The notes below the pieces were generated by a model. It saw nothing but the letters and a program-made list of their open reading frames with translations, did no database searches and had not been told where the DNA came from. From positions 1 through 64,000 of the forward strand of contig NZ_JAAHBP010000026.1 in the NCBI RefSeq assembly GCF_023184515.1: a stretch of 64,000 nucleotides of DNA, in the 5' to 3' direction. The translations under genes were made by a program, and so were the position numbers. Source of the DNA: Streptomyces sp. D2-8 (GTDB lineage: Bacteria > Actinomycetota > Actinomycetes > Streptomycetales > Streptomycetaceae). Positions 57,195-64,000 of this stretch are shown here, piece after piece; position 1 is the first letter of the stretch; every line of letters starts with the position of its first letter.

Positions 57195-58049
57195 CTACTT
57201 CACGTCGACGAAGTCACCCGTGGCGTTGACCGCCGGGGTGGTGGTCGTGCCCGCGAAGGAGTAGCGGAAGTAGCCGTCGGTGGAGGCCTTGACGGTGGTC
57301 TTCAGCTGGCCCGTGCTGTTCGACTTGATGGTCTTCAGCGTGGTGTAGGTGTTGGAGCCCTTCTTGCGGAACTGCAGCTTCACCGGCTGGTTGGTGTAGC
57401 CGTGGTACTTGTTGTCGTCCCAGTTGGCGCGGGACAGCTTGCCGGTGACCGTGATGGTCTTGCCCTTCTTCACGGGCTCCGGCGAGGCGTTGACCGTCAG
57501 CTTGGAGTACCGCTGGACCCGGGTGGTGCCGAGACCGCCCTGCGTCGTGACGTCGTCGTCGCTCGTGACGGCGAGGCCGCCCGCCTTCCAGGTGCCTGCC
57601 TCGGAGCTCGACAGCTCGCCGTCGGCGGGGCGGATGACGATGACGCCCTTGCAGCTGAGCGTGGTCGACGAGGTGGTGGTGCAGGTCGCAGGGTCGTCGC
57701 TGATCAGCACGTTGCTCGCCGTGTCCACCGAGGAGCCCTTGTAGATGAGCGGGCCGGAGGCGAAGGTGTCGGCGCCGGTGTCCATGCCGGAGGGGTGCTT
57801 CAGGGTGTAGGTGACCGGAACCCTGACCGCGTTCGTGGTGCCGACGACTATGTTCTTGCCGCTGTTCACCTTCATGTTCGAGAAGGTGACGTCGAGCGCG
57901 GCGGTGGTGCTCACCTCACCGTCGGCGGTGGCGGCGCCGAAGGCGGCCTTGCCCGAGGACGGGACGTCGGCGGCCTGCGCGGCCGGCACGGCGAGGACGG
58001 AGAGGGCCAGGGCGCCGGTGACGGCGGCCACGGTGGCTCGGATACGCAT
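57195..58049 (-). CDS. Secreted protein with Ig-like domains
   Basis: A 284-residue exported protein. The signal peptide is RIRATVAAVTGALALSVLAVPAAQA (cleavage about residue 26). The rest is beta-rich: domain one (about 30-170) with paired cysteines in CTTTSSTTLSCKG, domain two (about 185-284) KLTVNASPEPVKKGKTITVTGKLSRAN, an Ig-like fold frequent in secreted Streptomyces proteins. No catalytic motif was seen. ATG at 58049 with GGAG 7 nt upstream. It ends 6 nt past the convergent P-type ATPase gene. Confidence 0.8.
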   Translation of the reverse strand: MRIRATVAAVTGALALSVLAVPAAQAADVPSSGKAAFGAATADGEVSTTAALDVTFSNMKVNSGKNIVVGTTNAVRVPVTYTLKHPSGMDTGADTFASGPLIYKGSSVDTASNVLISDDPATCTTTSSTTLSCKGVIVIRPADGELSSSEAGTWKAGGLAVTSDDDVTTQGGLGTTRVQRYSKLTVNASPEPVKKGKTITVTGKLSRANWDDNKYHGYTNQPVKLQFRKKGSNTYTTLKTIKSNSTGQLKTTVKASTDGYFRYSFAGTTTTPAVNATGDFVDVK

Positions 58050-58168
58050 GCGTTCTCCAAGTGGAGAGGGGCCCCGGTGCTCATCGTCGGCTCTCGGGGC
58101 CCAAGTGATCGTGGAGTCTGTTGACTCACGTGATCAGATTCCTCAGCAGTGCGCATGGTTGTACGACA

Positions 58169-58197
58169 GGTGAAAAATTTGTGCGGAACTTTTCACC
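58169..58197. promoter_or_regulatory. Inverted repeat GGTGAAAA-N13-TTTTCACC
   Basis: Perfect 8-nt arms (58169-58176, 58190-58197) lie in an A/T-rich patch, unusual at this GC content, between the secreted-protein gene and the 3' end of the sacsin-like gene. It could be a distal operator of the secreted-protein gene or a terminator for the sacsin-like transcript. Confidence 0.45.
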
Positions 58198-58220
58198 AAC
58201 GGCCGTACGTCACCGCCGGA

Positions 58221-61200
58221 TCAGTCGAACCAGCGGTCCCGCGCCAGTTCCCGCGTCCGTGACGGATCCTCCAGCAGCGCCGCCACCTCGAACCGCCGTG
58301 GCCACTGCCCCGCCGCCCAGGCGAGCCCCGCGGCGACGCCCTCCAGGGTGGCGGCGTGCAGGACGCCGTCGTCGGTGAGCCGCCAGTCGATCTCCACGCC
58401 GTCGACGACGAGTTCCTCGTGCTCGACGTAGAAGGACGGGGTCCGCCGGCCGAGCAGCACCCGCACCGGCTCCGGGACGTCGTGCTCGGTGCCCTCGGAG
58501 GTGACCTCCCCGGTGACGGACTCGCTCAGCCGCCGCACCTGGAACAGTTCGGCCAGCTCGGCGGCGCGTGACGGCCGTACCGGAAGCAGCGGGACGCCCT
58601 CGGTGAACGGCAGCAGATCGGGCGAGTCGCACACCACGGCGTCGGCCGCGTCCACGACCTCCACCCGGCCGTCGGTGACGGCCCGCAGGTCGTCCGGCAG
58701 GGTCACCTGATCCGGGTCCAGCTCGGCCAGCGCCCCGTACAGGGCGTGCAGTTGAGTCCCCGTCACCTCCCGCTCGGGGTCGGCGAGCCGGTCGAGCAGC
58801 TCGGCGGCACCACCGGGCTCGTCCAACAGCGCGGCGACGGACGTCCGCACGCCCAGCGCCCGCAGCACCTGCTCGTCCTCGAACCCGGTCGCGTCGGCCT
58901 CGTCGTAGAGCCCGCGCAGCAGCGGGTCGCCGCCGGCGGACCGCAGACCGGCCGGGCGGCGGCCGTCGAGCACGGGGTTCCCGCGCAGCCACCAGGCGGT
59001 GTACGGCCGGACGACCTCGTACGTCCCGTCCGGCAGCAGGATCCGCACGGGCTGCACGATCGCGTCCCTGAGCGGCGGCTGGGACAGCAGCGCCAGCGCC
59101 TGCGCCCACTTGTCCTCGTCCACGAGGTCCAGGTCCCGCACGGCGATGATCTCGGTGGCGACCGGCGGCACCGGGCTGTCCGGGAAGCGGTCGAGGATGT
59201 CCTCGCACCAGACGTCGACGGCGTCCAGCAGGCCCGCGTCGTCGGGTTCGGCGAAGTCGCCCTCGCGGGGCTCCAGTTCGTCCGGGTCGAGAACGATGTC
59301 GGTGGCGCGGACGACCGCGAAGCTCACCAGGACACCGCAGGCGGCCAACGGCTGCTCACCCCACGTGCCGGCCAGCTCGGCGTCCACGGCGGCGAGTTCA
59401 CCCTCGCGCATGACCTGGGCGAAGGGGCTGCCGGGAAAGACGAGTTCGCACGCCGGGGCCGGTTCGCCCTCCTCGTCGGGCAGGGCGAGCGCGCCGAGCC
59501 AGGGCTCGTCACCGGGTTCCAGCCCGGCGTCCCGCACCAACGCGAGTACGGTGTCGGCCAGTTCACCGGCGTCGAGGGAGTCCTCCTCCCAGTTCACGCC
59601 GCCCTCGTCGTCCAGGGACGCGGCGACGGCGGCCCGGACCTGCGGGGTGGTGAGGACGGCCCGGGGTGTCGCGGGCAGGGCGCCGAGCTTCTCCAGGAGC
59701 GGGTGGGCGGCGTCCGAGTGGGCGACCTTCAGACCGAGCCGGGCCAGCACCTCGGGGTCGAGCCGCGCGGCCTCCGCGCTCGGCAGCAGGACCTGCCGGG
59801 GCCCGATGGTCGTACGGCCGTCCGCCAACGGCACCGGGAGCCCCGACAGGCGGTCCGGGTCGATCCCGGCCAGGCTGTCGTAGAGCCGCCGCCACCAGCC
59901 GGGTTCCTTCTCGAGACCGGCCAGCCGGTCGATCGCGTCGGTCAGCGGGACGCGGGCGACGCCCAGGGTCCGCAGCTCGGCGCGGCGCTCCAGCCCGGCG
60001 GGCAGCAGCGTGGGCAGCACCTCGGCGAGCACCCGCACGGTGTCCGCGCCCGCGCCCTCGACGACCTCGGCGTCCCGGGGCCGCAGGGATTCCCGCAGGT
60101 CGTCGTCCTCGCGGGGAGGGAGGGCGGGCGGGCGGAACGCCGGGTGGGCGGGCGGGAGAAACTCAGTCCGCGGCAGCCGCTCCAGGATCGCCCGGCGCAG
60201 GGCGCCGTCCAGCTCGCCCTTGCCGAGCGGGCCGGGCACCAGGCCGATGATCCCGGAGGTCACCGGCCGCCAGTCGCCGAGGAGTTCGGCGTAGGCGTCG
60301 GCCGCGCGCCGGACGAGGAAGTCGGTCAGCGGGCCGGGGGCGGCGTGCCGGCGGGTGGAGTCCAGCGGGAACGAGGCGATGAGCAGGGCCGGGACGCCGA
60401 GCGGTTCGTCACTCGGGGTCGGGGCGTGCACGACCGCGCTGGTGCGGGGCCGGGCCGGGCTGCCGTCGCTGTCCACGGGCACGGCCCAGGTGACCGACCA
60501 GTGGGGCCGCAGCCGCTCCTCGACGGGCCGGTCGGCGAGGAGCTCGGGAGTGAGGGGGCCGTGGGCGACGGCGGTGCGCCAGTGGGTGACGCCGTGGGCG
60601 GAGTCGTCGACGACGGTGAAGGGACCGTCGGACCGGCGGGTGAGGGTCCGCGGACTCTCCCCGTTGATCTCGACGACCAGCTCTTCGAGTCCGGGAAGGG
60701 TGAGCAGCAGGGCGTCGTCGACGGCCCGCAGGAGCCGCTCGGCGAGATCGGCGGCGGCCGCGTCCCGCAGCGGCAGGATGACGGCGGTGTCGTACGGGCC
60801 GGGGGCGGTGCCCTCGGCGGCGTACGGGAGCCGCAGCAGGGGTACGTGCCCGTCCCGGCGCCGGACCTCGTCCCCGAGGCCGGGGCTGTGCCGGGCGGTG
60901 TCGGCGGCCAGTGCCCTGGCCTCGGCCAGCGACCAGCGCACACCGCCGTGCCGGCCGACGACGGCGGGCTCGTCGGTGACGGAGAGCACCGCGGCGAATC
61001 CGACTCCGAACCGCCCCACGGAGGACGTGTCGCCCGTGTCCCTCTTGGCCGACGCCCGCAGCGTGGACAGCGACTCGACCCCGGCCGCGTCCAGCGGGGC
61101 GCCGGTGTTGGCGGCGACGAGCACCCCGTCGCGCAGGGTGAGCCGCAGCCGCCCCGGCACTGCGGCCCGGGCCGCCGCGTCGGCGGCGTTCTGGGCGAGT

Positions 61201-61373
61201 TCCACGACGAGCCGGTCCCGGTAGCCGCCGAGAGCCAGGTCCTCCTCGGCGTTGGCGTCCTCACGGAACCGGGCGGGGCTGGTGGCCCAGGAATCGAGGA
61301 CACCGCGCCGCAGACGGGCGGTGCCGAACGGATCGGCCCCCTCGGCGGCGGGCCGCACGAACTTGCTGCTCAC
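58221..61373 (-). CDS. Sacsin-type protein with HSP90-like ATPase domain
   Basis: A 1050-residue protein. The N-terminal 200 residues carry a GHKL/HSP90-type ATPase: N-box VVELAQNAADAAARA, G1-like VLVAANTGAPLDAAGVESLSTL, and G2 SSVGRFGVGFAAVLSV, as in sacsin N-terminal domains. The remaining 850 residues are unrelated to HSP90 and rich in Leu/Asp/Glu, with no known domain. Similar proteins occur across Streptomyces. A chaperone or stress role is inferred only from the ATPase. GTG at 61373 with AAGGA 8 nt upstream. Confidence 0.85.
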   Translation of the reverse strand: MSSKFVRPAAEGADPFGTARLRRGVLDSWATSPARFREDANAEEDLALGGYRDRLVVELAQNAADAAARAAVPGRLRLTLRDGVLVAANTGAPLDAAGVESLSTLRASAKRDTGDTSSVGRFGVGFAAVLSVTDEPAVVGRHGGVRWSLAEARALAADTARHSPGLGDEVRRRDGHVPLLRLPYAAEGTAPGPYDTAVILPLRDAAAADLAERLLRAVDDALLLTLPGLEELVVEINGESPRTLTRRSDGPFTVVDDSAHGVTHWRTAVAHGPLTPELLADRPVEERLRPHWSVTWAVPVDSDGSPARPRTSAVVHAPTPSDEPLGVPALLIASFPLDSTRRHAAPGPLTDFLVRRAADAYAELLGDWRPVTSGIIGLVPGPLGKGELDGALRRAILERLPRTEFLPPAHPAFRPPALPPREDDDLRESLRPRDAEVVEGAGADTVRVLAEVLPTLLPAGLERRAELRTLGVARVPLTDAIDRLAGLEKEPGWWRRLYDSLAGIDPDRLSGLPVPLADGRTTIGPRQVLLPSAEAARLDPEVLARLGLKVAHSDAAHPLLEKLGALPATPRAVLTTPQVRAAVAASLDDEGGVNWEEDSLDAGELADTVLALVRDAGLEPGDEPWLGALALPDEEGEPAPACELVFPGSPFAQVMREGELAAVDAELAGTWGEQPLAACGVLVSFAVVRATDIVLDPDELEPREGDFAEPDDAGLLDAVDVWCEDILDRFPDSPVPPVATEIIAVRDLDLVDEDKWAQALALLSQPPLRDAIVQPVRILLPDGTYEVVRPYTAWWLRGNPVLDGRRPAGLRSAGGDPLLRGLYDEADATGFEDEQVLRALGVRTSVAALLDEPGGAAELLDRLADPEREVTGTQLHALYGALAELDPDQVTLPDDLRAVTDGRVEVVDAADAVVCDSPDLLPFTEGVPLLPVRPSRAAELAELFQVRRLSESVTGEVTSEGTEHDVPEPVRVLLGRRTPSFYVEHEELVVDGVEIDWRLTDDGVLHAATLEGVAAGLAWAAGQWPRRFEVAALLEDPSRTRELARDRWFD

Positions 61374-61461
61374 GTTCCGTTCCTTCTCCTCGTGGACGTG
61401 AGGATGAAGGTACCGCCTGGGAAGCGGACGGCGTGCCCCCGCCCGGCGCGGGCGGCTGCCG

Positions 61462-62388
61462 CTACGAGTGGCCCAGTTCCTCCGTGTCCTGGTCCGCCGT
61501 CGCCGATACCGAGCCCGAGTCCGAGGACGGGCGCAGCGGGAACGGGTCGACCCGGGTCTCGTCGATGACCGGGGCGGCCGGCTGGGGCGGACGGGGCATG
61601 ACCGCGGCCTCGGAGTGGCCGCCGCAGCCGTAGGCGAGGGAGACCAGACGGCCGTCGGCCGGGGAGAACTCGTTGGCGCAGGCGCCGAAGGCCTGACCCA
61701 GGGAGCCGCCGATGGGGACGAGGAAGCCGCAGCTGACGCAGGCGGCGGGGGCCGCCTGGGCCATGGGGGTCTTGGGGCCGAACGCCTCCTCCCAGCGGTC
61801 GGCCGCGGTGTGCAGGCCGTAGCGGGACAGGACGCGGGCCCGGCGCATGCCCAGTTCCTCGGCGACCGCCGGGATCGAACCGCGCAGGGGGGCGACCGTG
61901 AAGCCGGACGGGGCAGCCGTGGTGAGGTCCGCGTCCTCCGCCTCCACCAGGTCGGCCATCTCGTGCGACACGGGAACGTTCGGCGCGGGCTCGTCCTCGC
62001 CCGTGTAGCCCGGCTCCAGCCGCAGGTCCTCGGCGTCGGTGGGCAGCAGATCGCCCGGCCCCATGTCGCCGGGACGCAGCCGCTCGCTCCACGGCACCCA
62101 CTCGGGCGCCAGCACGGCGTCCGGGCCGGGCAGCAGCGCCGCCTCGTCCACCGTGACGATCTTCGCCCGGGAGGCCCGGGCCACCGTCACGGCCCAGCGC
62201 CAGCCCCGGTACCCGAGCTCCCGGCACTGGAAGAAGTGCGTGACGACACGGTCCCCCTCGGAGACCACGCCCACGTGCTCCCCGACGATTCCTGGCGCGG
62301 CGGCCTCCTCGGCTGCGGCGCGTGCGAGGTCGACGGCCTCGGCGCACAGACGGTCAGGGGTGCGGCTTCGCGTTGTCGCTGCGCTCAC
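61462..62388 (-). CDS. DUF3027 protein
   Basis: A 308-residue actinobacterial protein of the DUF3027 family: LARAAAEEAAAPGIVGEHVGV, HFFQCRELGYRGWRWAVTVARA, LLPGPDAVLAPEWVPWSERLRPGD and a zinc-knuckle-like CVSCGFLVPIGGSLGQAFGACANE, CGGHSEA. The tail is Pro/Ser/Asp-rich and disordered. Function is unknown. GTG at 62388 with GGAGAG 10 nt upstream. It lies just behind the sacsin-like gene's start (88-nt gap) on the same strand and may precede it in an operon. Confidence 0.85.
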   Translation of the reverse strand: MSAATTRSRTPDRLCAEAVDLARAAAEEAAAPGIVGEHVGVVSEGDRVVTHFFQCRELGYRGWRWAVTVARASRAKIVTVDEAALLPGPDAVLAPEWVPWSERLRPGDMGPGDLLPTDAEDLRLEPGYTGEDEPAPNVPVSHEMADLVEAEDADLTTAAPSGFTVAPLRGSIPAVAEELGMRRARVLSRYGLHTAADRWEEAFGPKTPMAQAAPAACVSCGFLVPIGGSLGQAFGACANEFSPADGRLVSLAYGCGGHSEAAVMPRPPQPAAPVIDETRVDPFPLRPSSDSGSVSATADQDTEELGHS

Positions 62389-62658
62389 AGGTATCGCTTC
62401 TCTCCATACGCCGTCTCACGAGTGCGCCACTCCCAGCGCGGGGGCGGACGGAGCGGACCGGGGGACCGCGTCGACATCCTTCATCCATTTTGCGGGATGG
62501 CTGAGATACGCACGCTACCCTTCCGCCCCACTTCGCGTACACCGACGGTCCTGTTGCGCCGCCCACCGGACCCCGAGCGCACCCCGGACAGTCACCCCAC
62601 AGGCCCTATACAAGCGGTAATGGCACTAGCCACAGCCTTATCGGGGCACTATGACGTC

Positions 62659-64000
62659 GTGGCAGCCGCGAAGACACCCCCGGGCGCCACCGGGACCGGT
62701 GGGTCGAAAGGGGTTAAGGGAAGCAGCCGACCGGGCGGACCGGGCCGTTTGGGCGGCTCCCTCCGCGCGGTCGGCCGCGCCCTGCACTTCCCGGTGACCG
62801 GCACGGCCCGCGGCATCCGCAAGGCCACGCACGCGCACGGCGCCGGCGAGTCCGGCCTCGGCAAGCTGATCGAACTGCACGGCGTGAACGGCGCCGGCGA
62901 CGTCATGATCACCGTCGCCCTCGCCTCGACCGTCTTCTTCTCCGTGCCCACCGACGAGGCCCGCGGCCGCGTCGCCCTGTACCTCGCCATCACCATGGCG
63001 CCCTTCACCCTCCTCGCGCCCGTCATCGGCCCCCTCCTCGACCGCATCCCGCACGGCCGCCGCGCCGCGATGGCGGGTGCGATGCTGGCCCGGGCGCTGC
63101 TCGCGCTCATCCTGTCCGGCGCGGTCGTCAGCGGCGGCCTCGAGCTGTACCCGGCCGCGCTCGGCGTCCTCGTCTCGTCGAAGGCGTACGGCGTGGTCAG
63201 AAGCGCCGTCGTGCCCCGGCTGCTGCCGCCCCGCTTCTCCCTCGTGAAGGCCAACTCGCGCGTCACCCTCGGCGGCCTCCTCGCCACCGGCATCGCCGCG
63301 CCCATCGGCGCCGGGCTCCAGCAGATCGGGCCGCGCTGGCCCCTCTACGGCGCCTTCGTGCTCTTCGTGGCGGGGACAATCCTGTCGTTCACGCTGCCGC
63401 CGAAGGTCGACTCCGCCAAGGGCGAGGACCGCGCCCTGCTGGCCGCGGACGAGCAGCACCTGCACGGGCCGCACCGGCAGCCGGTCAAGCGCCCCGGGCT
63501 GCGCACGGTCGGCCCCGCCGTCACCCACGCCCTCGGCGCCAACGCCGCCATCCGCTGCCTGACCGGGTTCCTGATCTTCTTCCTGGCGTTCCTGCTGCGC
63601 GAGCACCCGGTCTCCGGCCAGAGCGCCGCGGTGTCCCTGGGGATAGTGGCGGTCTCGGCGGGCGTGGGCAACGCGCTCGGCACGGCCGTCGGGGCGTGGC
63701 TGCGCTCCCGGGCGCCGGAGATCATCATCGTCGTGGTCGTGGCGTGCGTGGCGGGCGCGGCGATCACGGCCGCGGTGTTCTTCAGCGCGGTCATGGTGGC
63801 CGCGCTGGCCGCCATCGCCGGGTTCGCGCAGGCCCTGGCCAAGCTGTCGCTGGACGCGCTGATCCAGCGGGACGTCCCCGAGAGCGTCCGTACGTCGGCC
63901 TTCGCCCGCTCCGAGACCCTGCTGCAGATGTCCTGGGTGCTGGGCGGGGCGATCGGCATCGCCGTGCCGCTCAACGGCACGGCCGGGCTCGCGGTGGGCG
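62659..64000 (+). CDS. MFS transporter, 5' part (runs off the window)
   Basis: An open frame from GTG at 62659 to the window end, at least 447 residues. A disordered basic N-terminus (residues 1-40, AKTPPGATGTGGSKG) leads into LHFPVTGTARGIRKATHAHG and at least ten membrane helices, for example VALYLAITMAPFTLLAPVIGPLLDRIPHGRRAAMAGAMLARALLAL with the DR..GRR motif of major-facilitator proteins. The stop is beyond 64000. CACTAT lies 6 nt ahead of the GTG and no ribosome-binding site is seen, so it may be leaderless. The substrate is unknown. Confidence 0.85.
   Translation, partial: MAAAKTPPGATGTGGSKGVKGSSRPGGPGRLGGSLRAVGRALHFPVTGTARGIRKATHAHGAGESGLGKLIELHGVNGAGDVMITVALASTVFFSVPTDEARGRVALYLAITMAPFTLLAPVIGPLLDRIPHGRRAAMAGAMLARALLALILSGAVVSGGLELYPAALGVLVSSKAYGVVRSAVVPRLLPPRFSLVKANSRVTLGGLLATGIAAPIGAGLQQIGPRWPLYGAFVLFVAGTILSFTLPPKVDSAKGEDRALLAADEQHLHGPHRQPVKRPGLRTVGPAVTHALGANAAIRCLTGFLIFFLAFLLREHPVSGQSAAVSLGIVAVSAGVGNALGTAVGAWLRSRAPEIIIVVVVACVAGAAITAAVFFSAVMVAALAAIAGFAQALAKLSLDALIQRDVPESVRTSAFARSETLLQMSWVLGGAIGIAVPLNGTAGLAVG

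Noticed and set aside
1..64000. CRISPR array, tRNA, rRNA or prophage
   Set aside because: No regularly spaced repeats, cloverleaf genes, rRNA segments or phage structural genes were recognised on either strand.

Overview
The window is chromosomal DNA from a high-GC actinomycete, almost certainly Streptomyces. Codon third positions are nearly all G/C, GTG and TTG starts are common, and the proteins are typical Streptomyces families: a DmdR1-type DtxR iron repressor, an NsdA-like regulator, a DUF3027 protein, DUF2530, an SPW_0924-like mini-protein and sugar ABC importers without their own ATPase. From memory the gene order resembles the S. coelicolor core region SCO43xx-44xx (dmdR1, citrate synthase, pdxH, carboxylase cluster, serC). 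I see no rRNA, tRNA, CRISPR array, prophage or biosynthetic gene cluster. This is mostly core chromosome with a few local scars.

Layout. 1-9.2 kb: the tail of an unknown gene, a MITE-like element inserted exactly at a stop codon, a conserved hypothetical, a lipoprotein solute-binding protein, a proline/glycine-rich membrane protein with repeats, an NsdA-like regulator cut short by an in-frame TGA, a prim-pol-like protein, and an ABC ATPase/permease pair. 9.2-17.4 kb: an alpha/beta hydrolase lacking the nucleophilic serine, dmdR1, a SIS protein, a PAS-PAS-GAF-like sensor, a RidA protein, a leader-peptide plus terminator arrangement ahead of an Ap4A-hydrolase-like gene, citrate synthase and pdxH. 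17.4-27.9 kb: a nine-gene minus-strand operon coding for a TIGR03084 protein, AtuA-like protein, carboxyltransferase, biotin carboxylase/BCCP, acyl-CoA dehydrogenase, acyl-CoA ligase, enoyl-CoA hydratase, TetR and a frameshifted zinc-ribbon protein. This is the enzyme set expected for branched (acyclic-terpene or leucine type) acyl-CoA catabolism.

28-41 kb: DinB protein, EamA exporter, FemX-type peptidoglycan bridge enzyme, a GlcD-GlcF fusion oxidoreductase, and a sugar module (two permeases, binding protein, LacI regulator, divergent GH32-like glycosidase with a LacI-type operator between), then serC. 41-51.5 kb: a SUMF1-like protein and a TetR divergent from a DrrAB-type exporter with a long operator, a propeller protein, GDSL hydrolase, aldo/keto reductase, a 29-residue membrane protein, ThpR, GNAT, Uma2, and a MarR/MFS pair. 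51.5-64 kb: ribbon-helix-helix protein, NCS2 permease, DUF2530, methyltransferase, CtpE-like P-type ATPase, secreted protein, a sacsin-type HSP90-like ATPase protein, DUF3027 and the start of an MFS protein that runs off the end.

Regulatory sequence is unusually readable here. At least seven genes have a TANNNT hexamer 6-7 nt ahead of the start codon and no ribosome-binding site, the pattern expected of leaderless transcripts. Several operators are visible as long inverted repeats. The oddities most worth checking are the two disrupted genes, the serine-less hydrolase, the attenuator-like leader, the antisense ORF over dmdR1 and the MITE.
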